DNA of 64,000 bases, from positions 3,720,001 to 3,784,000 of the forward strand of contig PZJY01000002.1 of the NCBI GenBank assembly GCA_031472005.1. The letters are read 5' to 3'. Position numbers and translations under genes: made by a program. A model generated the notes under the pieces. That model saw only the letters and a list, made by a program, of their open reading frames with translations, did not search any database and was not told the origin of the DNA. Position 1 is the first letter of the stretch; each line of letters begins with the position of its first letter. Source of the stretch: Tetracladium setigerum. Its lineage: Eukaryota; Ascomycota; Leotiomycetes; Helotiales. Positions 1-12,207 of this stretch are shown piece after piece.

Positions 1-141
1 GATCACTTTTCGTGCATTTCCTTTAAGTGACCCAAACTTCTATTCATAGCACTATAGCACAAGTTGAAGTCTAGGCCCCACACTGCAATACCCTCACTTG
101 GAATTGTATTGGGTTTTCCTTTTCCTTCTGGTTTCTTCAAG

Positions 142-1914
142 ATGGCCGATCTTTCGGATACTCAGGTCAGTAGTTGTGAAAAGGAAAATGGTGTGTGAAG
201 TCAACAAGAGAGTCATGCTGATGAAAACAGTTCCTTCCAGAAGTATGGGCGCTCTACGGTATAGGCGTCGCCGTTATCATTCTTCGCTTTGCCACGAGAA
301 TAAAGACTGTTGGATTCAAGGGTTTTCAAGGGGATGACTATTTCAGCATTCTTACCTTAGCGTTCTTCACTGTGGATGCTGCAACTGTGCATATAATCTG
401 TATGTCACACTTCCTAACTACACAACAAAATATAGCTAATGAAGAATGCAATATGAAGTTGGAACAGGAACAAATGTCGAAGCAAGCGCTCTCCTAGCGA
501 CGAAAAGGTTGACAGAGCAAGAGATTGCAACCTTTGAATTCGGATCCAAACAACAACTTGCCGCCTGGTATTCGTACACGGCGCTCATCTGGACCATGAA
601 AGCCACAATGCTTTTCTTCTTCCATCGCTTGACGTATGTAATCCACCACCTCTCTGCGAAACACAAAATTGAAGAAGTGGTCTATGCTAACAATCTCTTT
701 TAGAATTGGACTATGGCAACATAAATATATTAAACCCATTGCAATTATATGCGGGGTTCGTACTTAGGTGTCTTGTCGACGGTTACATTTGGATGTTTTC
801 CTACCCAGCGAAACTGGCAGTAAGTCTCACTTCATCATTCGTACACAATCCAAAGGAATAAAATCTGACATGAGCATAGAGTAGTGCCAGACCCAGGACG
901 TACGTTCTCTCTCATCCCCAAGCCCACCTTGGCTTTTCAAACGAGTACTCATAAACCTAACAGAACACTGCACACTTAAACTCCAAAACTTCCTCGTAAC
1001 AGTCATCCTAAACGTCATGTGAGTCAACCATTCCCATCACTACAAACTCTCTTCAAAACCCTCTCTAACAACCCCAACTAGAACCGACGCCTTAATCCTC
1101 GCCATCCCCGTTCCCCTCCTCTGGACCCTCCGTGTCCCCCTCCACCGCAAACTAATCATCTCCCTCCTCCTCTGCTCCGGCCTCTTCGTCATCGCCGCAG
1201 CCATCATCCGCGTCGCCTTAACCCTCGGCCGCAACCCATCTGCAACGAACATCAACCGCTGGGGCGTCCGCGAAACAATCGTCGGAATCGTCACTATCAA
1301 TGCACCCATCCTCCGACCAATGTTCACCGGTGCGTTCTGGACCGGGGGAACGTGGAAAGGTGGCAGCGCTGGCACGGGAGGGGCAGCGTATATACGAAGC
1401 GTTGGTGGTGGGACCGGCGGTATGGGAGGAGGTGGTGGGGGAGTAGAGGATTCGAATTACACTCCGGCAGTGGCAAGAACAACTCGAAAGGCAAAAGCGA
1501 AAAGAAATTAAAACTTGGGTGGAACACTAAATCATCCACCCTGGCTTCATCTAGTCGAAGCATGAAAGATCTGGAATCTGGAGTTGTGGGTGGTGGACAT
1601 AAAAGAGGCAAGAGCTCCGCAACGCTGGTTAGTAGGAGTGTGGAGAGTTTACAATATATCATCCAAAAGGGGAGTGAGCCGGGGAAGAGAGGTAGTATAG
1701 CTAGTCGAAGTGGGGAGGGAGTGAGTCCGGCGATTTGCATAGGCAGGACAGCTTTAATAAGATGCCGCTTGAGGTGAAGGTTGTGACGAGTATTAAGATC
1801 GAGACGGAGATGGTGGATGGATCGCAGGTGGTGGAGCCTGTGAGGGGGGAGGTGCAGAAGAATAGGGAGGAGGAGTGGGAGAGGAATGATGGTTTTGTGC
1901 CCGGGAGGATGTAA
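142..1914 (+). CDS. Pth11-like / rhodopsin-domain integral membrane protein (three probable base-call gaps)
   Basis: Fungal-specific seven-helix protein of the Pth11-like (rhodopsin domain) family, likely in the plasma membrane; some members act as receptors in host sensing, but the ligand here is unknown. Seven exons: 142-190, 241-403, 445-633, 704-819, 880-899, 964-1018, 1082-1914. Family hallmarks seen are GDDYFSILTLAFF after helix 1, KATMLFFFHRL, CFPTQRNWQ followed across a splice by VVPDPG (a 20-nt microexon) and HCTLKLQNFLVTVILNV, then TDALILAIPVPLLWTLRVPL and a Gly/Ser-rich cytoplasmic tail. The frame breaks near 752 (GGGG), 1437 (GGGGG) and 1717 (GGGG); adding one G at each gives a continuous 475-aa protein. 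The donor at 404 (GTCACA) is weak and is the least certain splice. The family is clear; the alternative, a decaying pseudogene, is less likely given the pattern across the window. Confidence 0.75.
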
Positions 1915-2334
1915 TGAGCTAACGCATAGATATACCAAATGTTATTTCGATTTGTATTTCACAGTATTTTCGCTTGCAGAATCACAGTCGCACCAGATTT
2001 ACAAACGCATTTCTAAATGATCAACTTGGAGAGAACCGAACTTGTTTGTGTATGTTTTTCTTTTTTTTTTCCTTTCATTTCTTGTAATGTGAGGTTGCTG
2101 GCTATGCTATATCTACTTGTGCCAGATCAAATCCTTCAAAACCCAGCATGTACCCTGAGGCCATACATATGCCAGTACTTTTCCTCTAGGTTCTGAAGTG
2201 TATGTAATTATGTATGTGTGTAAGTGTATATGTGTGTATGTATCGATGCCGCAGAGCACGATGAAAAGTATACAGACTTCCAACCCATCATCTCTCTATC
2301 CGCGCGTGGCTATTTCTTGCCTGGTATCAATGAA
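1915..2334. other. Intergenic, convergent 3' ends
   Basis: This short spacer lies between the converging membrane-protein and Cdt2 genes. It holds T-rich and TG-rich stretches (about 2050-2075 and 2201-2245) suited to 3' untranslated and polyadenylation sequence. No coding signal is seen. Confidence 0.6.
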
Positions 2335-4638
2335 TCAATCGTCGTCCTCATCGTAATTGTCGCTAACTTCAGCCCATCCACAATTCCATCTCCGCCCTTC
2401 CGTCTCACCACCTTGTCTCAATTCTCGGGCATCACTACCCTCCCTCCAGCATCTAATATTGAAGTCATCTCCAACGGTGATCAACTCTCCATTGTTAGAC
2501 CAGCATAATGCGTTCACCTCAGCATCATGGCCTCTGGTCAAGGCTGTGCCGTTAGTACAAATTGGGACTGGGTTGTCCCCTCTACTAGCCAAACCAATAC
2601 CACTCCCGGATCTCCGCAAAGTAGGACGTCGTAACAGAGCAAGTGAAGGACCAAACACAGTGCCATCGGATGAAGGAGCACTGGTGGGGTCGGAGAACTT
2701 CAGATATCTTTCATCTGTGGGGAAGAGAAGGGCGCAGTGGTCACTACTACCGACAGCCAGCAATTCCGACTTTCCATCTTTTGCTTTGCGGATTGCCGAT
2801 TTGACGTAGAATGTGGTGGCGTGCAGTTTCGGGTGTCGGAAACCATAAAGTGGTGCTAGGCCTTCTTGGACGCTTCGCTGTGGTCCTGCTCGAGTTTGAG
2901 TGGTACGGGCGAGCTCAGGCGCGTGGCCGGTGATGAGGTGTGCAGTAGAGTATGCGTAGACAGTATTGTCCTTGCAAAGGGTATAAATTCGGCTTCCATC
3001 CCGCTAAGATTTATTGAGCTGTTTCCAAAATGTCTCCAAGAGCTATGGAGTGGTGGTGGTTTAGTAATAGAAATTGGTGTTGGTGATGCTTTGCTCTTGT
3101 TGTAGAGGAGACGAATATCCCATAGACGAACGGAAGCGTCCGCCTCACATGCCGAAAGTAACAGATGCTCTTGACCCACAGGAAGGAACTGAAGGGCCGT
3201 TACAGAGACCGACCCTGCTCGAGTCTCTCCTGGTCCCTCGCGGGGATAAGCATCAATGCGGTTTGGTGACAGACTCGCAATATTCCAGGTTCTATGTGCA
3301 TCGTACATGCTGTTGACTGGTCGTCCAAATGTGATTTTTGTCGATGCTTGTTCCACTCTGACGTTGTTTTCGATCGCATGATGCATAAAGTGCGCTGGTC
3401 CATCAGCACCTTTGCATCGTCGGTCCCATATCTGTATCGTTCCATCTCTACTCGATGTTGCAAGAATGCTGTCGTTGCCTGGTTGGAAACGAATCTGCTT
3501 GAGAGAAGCAGAATGATGCGCGAAAATGGCGGTACAAGTCTGAGTAGTCATGTCCACTACTCTTGCAGTCTGGTCTCCCGATGCTGTTCCAAGCTGGAGG
3601 TCGTCTTCAGAAAATGCGATATCAATAATAGCATTGATATGAGGGCGGATGGTGAGATAGCAATTATCGAAAGCGGGTGTCCCATCCTTTGCCGACTCAA
3701 CAAACTTTACACTCCCCTCTTCATCACCAATTGCAACAAGTGAGTTGGCTAAACCTTGTCAGAGATAGTAAAAAATATGGATATATGGGAGCTTACTGTT
3801 GAGCCCTGCCACACAGAATGGGATGCAACGGCCATTTCGGCTCATGCTCATGGAGGAGTGTACATCGTTCGGTCGGGTGTAGAATGAAGCCGTCTCATCC
3901 CGGTAGTCTGTAAGATTATTAGAAAGGCTCACAAGAATATTCAAGCATCTTACCGTTGACTGGATAAACATGGTGCTGTCTTCCAGGTCGAGATAAGCCT
4001 TGCACACTCCGTTCCAGTAGTTGCGCACCGAGTCCACGATTCCTCGCAGGTACGATACGTTTGATTGGCCCACGAGGCTTAGGAGGAGCTTGCATCATCT
4101 CTTCATCGTCACTGTCGTCGACCATTATAAGAGCTCGTTCGCATGGTGATGATTGAACATGGTTCCAGCTGTCCTCCGCCTGCTTCATTTCCTGGAGAGG
4201 CATGAATCCATGTTCCTTGGGCACAGGACTATTATGTAATGAAGATGTATCTGATTGTCTAACCTTCCGACGCTTCAAATCCCTTGGAAAGTCGGAGTTC
4301 TCCTGCCCTTTGGCGCTTCGGAATGGATCTGGTGAACTTGATGATTGGGCTGCACTTTGATTTAACGAAGGTTGTGCGGTGATATCGTGAAGAGCCTGTC
4401 GTGAAGAGCTCAGAGGTAGTTCTGGCTGGCCTCGAGGGGTGAAGAATCGTCGGAATTTGCGGGGAGTTACTGAAGGATTTCGTCGTTCTCGTCGTCCGCC
4501 AGACTGCAGAGTTGAAGGGCCTCGGGCGAGATTCTCTGCCAGTGAGGTATGTGATTGTCGTGGGGGAGAAGCTGGAGCTTCCTGTTGGGTGGGAATAGTG
4601 GAAGACATCTTGATATCGTGTTCAACTTCCGGTGCCAT
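2335..4638 (-). CDS. cdt2: Cdt2/DTL-like WD40 substrate receptor of CRL4 ubiquitin ligase
   Basis: Probable Cdt2: a nuclear WD40 adaptor that brings PCNA-bound substrates such as Cdt1 and the Spd1 type to Cul4-Ddb1 for ubiquitination in S phase. Exons on the minus strand are 4638-3954, 3907-3797 and 3748-2335. A Ser/Pro/basic N-terminal region of about 230 residues precedes WD repeats beginning at DYRDETASFYTRP. Visible repeat cores are TASGDQTARVVD, TSSRDGTIQIWDRR and LSACEADASVRLWDIR; the two WDxR endings are the Ddb1-binding DCAF signature. The later block PLYGFRHPKLHATTFYVK and the final NALCWSNNGELITVGDD are typical of fungal Cdt2. The frame breaks near 2859 (between SKKA and PLYGF); one extra base restores 736 aa with correct phases. 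It is divergent from SPB1 with 286 bp between start codons. The assignment rests on motif recognition. Confidence 0.8.
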
Positions 4639-4924
4639 GTTAATATATTAACGGCAGCGGACGTCGAAGTGATATCACGAAATGTCGTGGCGGATTTGGA
4701 GGTTGCGAAGGTTGGCTGGTCACAACGCTTTACGCGAAACTTCACGCCAAGGATCGCCAAGCAAAACGCGGTCGTCCATGAACGCTAAACTCTATACGCT
4801 CTAGCTCTTGATCCGATAAGATCCAGATGGCAGAAAAAAAAGTGTGAATGTCCCGCGAAAGTTTTGAAGGTTTGTCGCGAAGGACTGGTCAACACCAGCT
4901 AATTTCACCACCAACTCCGCCAAT
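4639..4924. promoter_or_regulatory. Bidirectional promoter region, cdt2/spb1
   Basis: The 286 bp between the two divergent start codons must hold both core promoters. No clear TATA box is seen on either side apart from an AT-rich TAATATATTAA at 4640-4650, next to the cdt2 start. Whether the two genes are co-regulated is inference only. Confidence 0.5.
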
Positions 4925-7529
4925 ATGGGTATCCAGAAGAAGCATGGTAAAGGTCGTTTGGACAAATGGTACAAGTTGGCTAAGGAAAAGGGATATCGAG
5001 CCAGAGCTGCCTTCAAGTTGATCCAATTGAACAAGAAGTACGGCTTTTTGGAAAAGAGTAAAGTCTTGTTGGATCTTTGCGCCGCGCCAGGAGTACGTCA
5101 ATCTATTCGAGCAATCCAAGCTGTAGAAAGATTCTAATTTCTTTTTAGTCATGGTGTCAAGTAGCCGCAGAGGTTATGCCCGTGAGCAGCCTCATCGTTG
5201 GTGTTGATCTGTCGCCCATCAAAGCTATTCCACGAGTAATCACCTTCCAAAGCGATATTACCACAGACAAATGTCGAGCAACAATTCGATCACATTTCAA
5301 GACATGGAAGGCGGATACGGTACTTCACGATGGTGCTCCCAACGTCGGTACTGCTTGGGTGCAGGATTCGTTCAACCAAGCAGAATTGACCCTCCAGGCT
5401 ATGAAATTAGCTACTGAATTTTTGGCACCAGGTGGAACATTCGTTACAAAGGTCTTCAGATCCAAGGATTACAACAGTCTGCTTTGGGTGTTCAACCAAT
5501 TGTTCACCAAAGTTGAAGCCACCAAACCACCTTCCTCGAGAAATGTTTCCGCAGAGATTTTCGTCGTCTGCCAGGGATTCAAAGCCCCAAAGAAGATTGA
5601 TCCTAAATTTCTCGACCCTCGTTCAGTCTTTGCAGAGCTTTCCGACCCTACACCAAACAACGAAGCCAAGGTTTTCAACCCAGAAATCAAGAAGAGAAAG
5701 AGAGATGGTTATGAGGATGGAAATATGACACAGTTCAAGGAGGTTCCAGCGAGCGAATTCATTCAAACCACTGATCCAATCGCAATTCTGGGAAGTCTCA
5801 ACAGACTGAGTTTCCAGCAACCTCCAAACGGTGATGTAGCCCTCGCAGCTTTGGACAAACTCCCTGAGACGACACAGGAGATCAGGAATTGTTGTGCGGA
5901 TCTGAGAGTGCTGGGACGCAAAGAATTCAGAAATCTCCTAAAGTGGCGATTAAAGGTTCGGGAGAAGTTTGGCTTTGCGACTAAGAAATCAAAGGCTGCA
6001 GAGGCGGAGGAGGTAGCGGAAATTGAACCGATGGATGAGGAACTGAAAATCCAAGCCGAGCTGCAAGCATTGAGCGACAAGCAGAATGGGATCAGGAAAC
6101 GGGAGAGGCGGAGAGAGAACGAGAAAAAAACCAAGGAAACTATCCGCATGCAATTACACATGACTGTTCCAATGGATATCGGTATGGAGCAGTCGGGCCC
6201 AAGTGGTGACCAATCCATGTTCGGTCTTAAAGCGATCGATAAAGCTGGCTCAGTCGACAAAATTGCAAGAGGAAAGATGGCCATCTTGACGGAAGCTGAT
6301 CGCAAAGACCACGACAGCGGCTTCGGATCTGGTGAAACGGACGAGGAGGAGGAGACCGACGATGAAGAAGATAGGCTGGATCGAGATCTCGACAACTTGT
6401 ATGAACTATACCAAGAGAAGAAGTCAGAAGCAGATGCGAAATACCGAGCAAAGAAAGCACGGAAAGAGCATGAGGATGGAGATTGGGAGGGTTTCTCTGC
6501 GGAGGAGCACAACAGTGATTCGGAGAACGAGCTAGAGGTTGATAGTGATGATGAATCGTCAGACGATGACACAGCATCAAAGAAGCCTCTCTTAACTGAT
6601 CTCGACAAGACCGAGAAGAAGGCGGGCGGTCTCTCGAGGAGAGCAACACAGTTCTTCGATCAAGACATCTTCAAAGATATTGGCGGGATCCCCGAGGAGG
6701 AGGAATCAGAAGAGGATTCTGGGGATGAGGAGGTGGAAGAGGATCTTGAGAAATTGGGAGAAGTGATGGAATTAGACGCTGAATCAGATTCCGACCAGGA
6801 AATGGCTCCAGCACCCGATTTCTCCGACAGCGAAGACGAGGACGGCTTCGAGGTAGTCAAGCGATCCAAAAAGGACGAAGCACAGTGGGAGGATGAAGAG
6901 CCTATGAAAGACGGTAGACTTAGTAAGATCGCCTCGTTCCTCAATTTAAGCAGTACTAACCAAAAACCTCAGACATCGACATCATCACAGCCGAAGCCAT
7001 GACCCTCGCCCAACAAATGGCCACAGGACAAGTCACCATACAAAGTCTCAAAGATGACGGCTTCAACAAACACGCCTTCAAAGACCGCGACGGCCTCCCC
7101 GACTGGTTCCTCGATGACGAAGGCAAACACGATAAACCACACCGTCCCATCACCGCCGCCGGCGCAGCCGCCATCAAGGAAAAACTGCGCGCTCTCAACG
7201 CCCGTCCAATCAAGAAGGTTCGCGAGGCTAAGGATAGAAAGAAGTTCCACGCTGCGCAGCGACTAGAGAAGTTGAAGAAGAAGAGTGCTCTGCTGTTGGA
7301 TGAGGAGGGAATGACGGAGAAGGAGAAGGCGTCTAATATTGGGAAGATGATGGCCAAGGCGGCGAAGAAGAAGCCGAAGAGGCAGGTCAAGGTTGTTGTA
7401 GCTACGGGTGGTAATAAGGGTATTGCAGGCAGACCGAGGGGTGTTAAGGGTAGATATAAGATTGTGGATGCGAGAATGAAGAAGGATGTCAGGGGTGAAA
7501 AGAGGGCGGCCGCAAGGAAGAAGAGGTAA
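4925..7529 (+). CDS. spb1: 27S pre-rRNA (2'-O)-methyltransferase Spb1
   Basis: Nucleolar AdoMet-dependent 2'-O-methyltransferase of the RrmJ/FtsJ superfamily that modifies 25S rRNA within pre-60S particles. Exons are 4925-5092, 5149-6922 and 6973-7529, giving 832 aa, close to the roughly 840 aa of the yeast enzyme. The FtsJ domain is at the N-terminus: RARAAFKLIQLN supplies the first catalytic Lys, DLCAAPGSWCQVA spans intron 1 and is the SAM motif, HDGAPN gives the catalytic Asp, FVTKVFRSKDYN the second Lys and SAEIFVVCQGF the Glu (K-D-K-E tetrad). The middle is acidic and charged (DUF3381-type). After intron 2 comes the conserved Spb1 C-terminal domain, beginning DIITAEAMTLAQQMATG and ending in a Lys/Arg-rich nucleolar tail. 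Intron 2 (50 bp) carries a good ACTAAC branch site. There are no frame problems. Confidence 0.95.
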
Positions 7530-9612
7530 GCGAGAATTTCCATGGTTCATGCTTTGCTATGTAGAATTTTTTTTGGTAGCAGAAATACAAGAAATTATTA
7601 CACTCTTGATTTGCACTCTAAATATTTTTGGCATATATTGAACAGAGCATGGCGCTAGGCATTACTTGGTCAATAACATGGCATCAGGGGCAAACTAGCT
7701 TAAGCGAGAACGGCATCACCTGACAAGAAAAGCTTCGCACTTAGAGTACCTGGGCAACATGAATACCTCCGGCATTTATCAGTCAAATACTACATCAGTA
7801 ACTAAAAGATCAAGCTCCTTCCTGACTACCAGGTTAATGTATAAGATATTTTCGTGTAGGAAGTATTAAATAGATAAGGTAACGCCATGCGATTTCCAGT
7901 GAGCTGTGAGTAAGACTAAATTAGCCCTTTGAATGATCGCTGTCAGTGAACGGGCACGACACAAATTTCGTTGAGCGATTGTGCTGTGAAGAAACAGCAA
8001 AAGTTGAGACATATCTTTCTTGTGTTTTGGCAGGAAAAGATTTGTATTTGCTTTAAAAAAAAAAAAATTTTATCTATGTGGATGCAAAACTTTTGATATA
8101 CTTTTTCCGTCAATTTGAACTCCGTTCTTTTGAAAAAAAGAAGACACTTTCGTGTTAAAACCCGGGTTTTCCCCCAGCCTTCTTCATCTTCTATCAAGGA
8201 GGGAATTTTAAAAAGACCAAAAAATATTTTTGGTCTCTCTAGTCCAGTAAATTGTGGAATTTAACTTACTGAAAATGAGTTTTGAACGCTTTTGATAGAA
8301 TTTGAACTGAAGGTGATGCAACATTTTTTTGGGTTTTATGATTTTTATTAGCATTCTCAAATGACTACAACACATCCCCTGTTGATGCAGGGGAGGGAAA
8401 AACAAGGTACTGGATGCCTAGTTTTTGAGTCAGTTAGATGGAGTCTTAGGAGGTGAGTGGCGAGGTGGGACCACTGGACTAGAGAGACTGATTGTTGGAA
8501 TGGAAGAGCTTATTTGGAAGTATATGTTTGATTGCGATTTAATTAATTGAAATTAATGTTGTGCGCTCGGCGTGGGATCACCGATTGAAAAGGATTGGTT
8601 GATTTGAGAGTTGTGTCGAGGAGTGTTTGTGGGTGTGAGGAGGTCATCCGGATGGGAAGGGGTCAGACAGGATTGTCTTGTGGTTTGTGTCGGCGAGGGG
8701 CATGATTGGGAGGAATGAGGGGATTGAGCATGTCGAGGGGGTTGAATGCACATGGACTGAGACAGAGGTATTGCGTGTTTGTATTATTCTACTCCCTTGA
8801 ACTTACTATGACAAGGAAGGACGACAAACGGAGGGGAGATAACTCCCTCCACAGAGCACAGAGGACATGTCCTGGCGTTTAAATAGATGAGAACCAAATC
8901 AGATGATCAGAGAGGCAGAAGACTGTGTGTTTTATACTAAGGTAAGTTCAAAGCTTAGAGCATACACGAAGCTCATTGATACGTGTTCGGTGGCGGGTCG
9001 ATTTAAGTAAAGCGAGAGAAATATCACATCATGAAAACAGATCTTAAGAAAAAGAGAACTGGCTTAGGATTATGGTGATATATGGGAGCAAAGGATTTTA
9101 TTTGGGTGAAGCTGAAGACTTATGTTCAGAGATCTGAATATTCGGTGTCGAGAGCAGTGGTTGATGCGAAGATAAAGAGACCAATATTTATGGCTTGTGG
9201 GGGAGGGAGAGGTTAGAATGAAAGAATGCAGGAAGCCGTGAAAACGAGCGGCGCGTTGGGCGAAAAAGCGAAAAGACATATGAGTAAAATTGGGCAGCGT
9301 CAAAATTTTGAACACCTTATAAAATGAAGGCAAGAACAAGGCAACGATTATCAAAAGGCTTTGAAACTTTTACATGAGATTGAATCATTCTTTTTTCATT
9401 TATTCATCCTCGACACTTCCCAGTGCCCCACATCAAGTCGTTGTGTACCAAACATTATCAATATGTAGAATAGAATACGAAGTCGCCCCAAACGCCATAA
9501 ATATGTACCTCAAACGCAAACGCAAATGTTCTCAGCATCTGAGAATGGTATCTCCCCTTCAGCATCAATTTCGTAAGAGGTATCTGGTTTGCGATTGTAA
9601 AGCAGAATTCGT
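7530..9612. other. Intergenic, 2.1 kb, AT-rich
   Basis: This spacer separates the convergent spb1 and rds1-like genes. It is AT-rich around 8040-8360 and includes a run of A followed by T near 8056-8070. Two palindromes are visible: 8157-8170 (AAAACCCGGGTTTT) and 8214-8236 (AGACC...GGTCT). No convincing coding exon is seen. The short open frames in it have no recognisable motif. Confidence 0.5.
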
Positions 9613-10639
9613 TTAGATGGAGAGATCGAAAGTTGGAGAGCCTGGAGTAATCTCAACAATTGCTGGGCCTGTTTGAAGTGTTAGTCATGTGCACGCAAGA
9701 TAGGGAAGAAAATGTAACGTACCAGCAATGATGTTGCTGTCGGTAAGGTTTCCAGAGTTATCCTTGGTCAAGAAGACGTAGCTTTGCCCTTCAGCTCCCT
9801 TTGGAACAGTAATGGTAACACCAGCATCGCTCTTGCTATCAATAGAAACTGGAAGAATCGACAATCCAGAGACGAAAGTGGCAAAGTACTCTCCCTCAGG
9901 AAGGGTCTTTGGCTTGAAAGTGATGGGAGTGCTCATGGCAGTTGGGAGACCGCTGACAACCGAGAGCGAGTTGGGGTAAGCGGTGAATGGAAGAGCGAAG
10001 TTGGTCGATGGGCAGGACTTGATGAATCCAGCTGCGATGGAGAAGACAGCGTTGGGCGAGAGAGGAGTACCGAATACATTGGCCATCGGGATCTGTCCAT
10101 TCGCAGCTCTGGTGGCGGATTGATGAAGAGCTTCCGTGACGAGGATGGATCCGGCTGCAGTAAGATAGGCCTTGGATGTGACATCTGCTGCGGCACCGAG
10201 ATATGCGGACACTCCAAGACCCTCAACAGTTGCAGCAAGAGCCACAAATTCCTTGGGTGTGAGCATAGGGAAAGCGTAGTCGCAGGCCTTGACGGGATCG
10301 GCTCCTGCGGCTTTCAGGCCAGCTTCAAGATAAACCACATGTCCTTCTTCGTCATGTGCGATGTACTTGAGTTGATCGTAGAAAGCTTCAGAGAAGCCGG
10401 CAGCTGTGAAATCATCGATGGACCATTCTGAAAGTGCCTTCTTATAGAATGCATCTTCGAGGTGCTCAAGAGTAAGGGCAAATTGAAGGATGCTGCGAAA
10501 TGTCAGATTAATTCTAGAGGTCATTATTGCAGATGTCAACATACGCTGGATCAAGGTTCGCGGCTTGTCGCTTAGTTGGTGCTGCTGTGGCAGAGAAAGC
10601 GTTGGTCAAGGCCAATGCTGCAATAGTTGAGAAACGCAT
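9613..10639 (-). CDS. Secreted ferritin-like protein, Rds1/stress-response type
   Basis: Member of the ferritin-like family that includes fission yeast Rds1, a stress/starvation-responsive protein of unclear biochemical role. Exons on the minus strand are 10639-10545, 10492-9723 and 9668-9613, giving 306 aa with consistent phases. The N-terminus MRFSTIAALALTNAFSATAA is a signal peptide followed by a Lys-Arg pair (KRQ). Helices with carboxylate ligands characteristic of the fold are visible: LTLEHLEDAFYKKAL and YIAHDEEGHVVYLEAG. The C-terminal third is beta-rich, with repeated Thr/Pro stretches. A TATA box lies about 90 bp upstream of the start, which fits an inducible gene. Iron binding is not proven by sequence. 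Confidence in the family is good; the exact function is unknown. Confidence 0.85.
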
Positions 10640-12207
10640 GATGGGTATAGAGTGAAGTGATTGCAAGTTAAATGCTTGTTGCTCGGATGATTAAAAGGAA
10701 AACGAGAAGAAAAGCTCTCAGTATTATATACAGATTGATCAAATGAGCTTCACTAGGAGAATGTGACGACGACGATCCTTTTCCTCACGTAATAATGATT
10801 TAAACCGCAGTCTATCGTTAGTCCGGAGCTTTATGGAGCCGTTGCCATAACAGAGATTGAATTGAGAGATAGTCCAGTATGTAGGTACGTCTGAATTGGA
10901 GCAAATGTCTCAGCCCCGGAAGTACCGGTTGTTAGACTGGCGGGAAAGAATAAGAGCGTTTGTGTGGATTTCCAATACCCGTAATGCGAATCATGTCACG
11001 TTCGTGATAAAATTATCTTGAAAACACAGGGTCAATATCTGAGAAGTTCATCGGGTCGTCAAGGCTCCGTACAAGCTGATGTGGAATTTGCTTAGTGAAG
11101 CTCTTTGTTAAACTGCCAGCTGTCAAGCCGCATGGCTGAAAGAATGCGAAGAATGCGGGGAGCTGAGATCGCCATGCTTAATGAAGACCCGAACGCCTGG
11201 CAGATTGGTAAAGTTGAGTCGGGACACCTTTGACCCGGCTTGAAGTTTTTATATCATCTCAATATGGCTTAGTTTGTGAGGAGTGAAGATCAGCCCTAAC
11301 TTAGAGTACCTAAATCATGCGGGAAAGCGCCCCGAGTCCGATGCCAAATAATATTCTCCGAGGTCTTGACGCAGATTTCGTTGGGCTTTTAGGAGACATG
11401 AAATATGGTTGAATTGAAAGTTTCAATAATTCGGGATTTGTTTTCACGGTGTTTGTTTTCAGAATTGCGGACGTCTTTCACTCACAGCCCATATTCATCT
11501 ACACTTGACCGTGGGGAGGATGTGAGTGACTGTACATTAGCTTATCTTTCGAGTTACTGCTCTGTAGCGATGGCGATTTGGAATAATAATGCTCTAGGAG
11601 AGAGAGTTTTACCTCTGTACTTTGTTTTGTTCATTGCTCCTTTGCAAGAATCGATCATGATGATACTCGGACGGGTTTGTTTACATCCGAAGAAACAAGC
11701 TCGCCACGCTAGGGGCTTCGCCAAGCCACAAAAGAAGCGATCCCTCGTCATCGCGCCAAGATGTCAAATGTCTCTCTGCCCCACAGCGCCCCGAACCTTC
11801 CCAGAGTCATGTGATTTCGTAGATTGGCACTTTGTCGACTTCATATATCGTGAGATGCTTACACTCTGATAGAAGTTGTTGGACCTGTGAGAACATCATA
11901 ATGTTCTGTAGGATTTAAATATGTTGCTGCGAGATGATTCCTGATTTTGCATTCAGCCTAATTTGAAGGTAGCATGGGAAAGGAATACGGTACTGTCTTG
12001 GCATTTCTCCCATCTGATGAAAACCAACACGATGACTCGAATTTCTGTTGGAGTCAGTCGACATTGGAGGTGCCTCGGAGATTGTTTCTGCTGGTACCTC
12101 AGTGTACCCCCGAGTTGAGAAATACTAGAAGGTAACCGTTCGAAAGTCAGCGAAATTCTGCTTCGAGAGGTCATCCGACAGTATCATCGCACGGCACATA
12201 CGCAAAT
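10640..12207. other. Intergenic, divergent promoters
   Basis: This 1.6-kb space separates two divergently transcribed genes. Besides the TATA box of the rds1-like gene nothing definite is seen. An open frame of 154 codons (11405-11869) has no recognisable domain and is not called as a gene. Confidence 0.5.
10724..10730 (-). promoter_or_regulatory. TATA box of the rds1-like gene
   Basis: TATATAA on the minus strand, 85-91 bp upstream of the start codon at 10639 and in the correct orientation. The spacing is normal for a fungal TATA-type promoter. Confidence 0.55.

Noticed and set aside
142..1914. Pseudogene interpretation of the Pth11-like gene
   Set aside because: All three breaks are single missing bases in G runs, and the same defect occurs in clearly functional genes here.
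1324..1938. 204-codon open frame antisense to the Pth11-like gene
   Set aside because: Shadow of the Gly/Ser-rich coding tail on the other strand; the plus-strand family motifs are decisive.
11405..11869. 154-codon open frame in a divergent promoter
   Set aside because: No recognisable motif, an antisense frame also open, and it sits in a region expected to be promoter.
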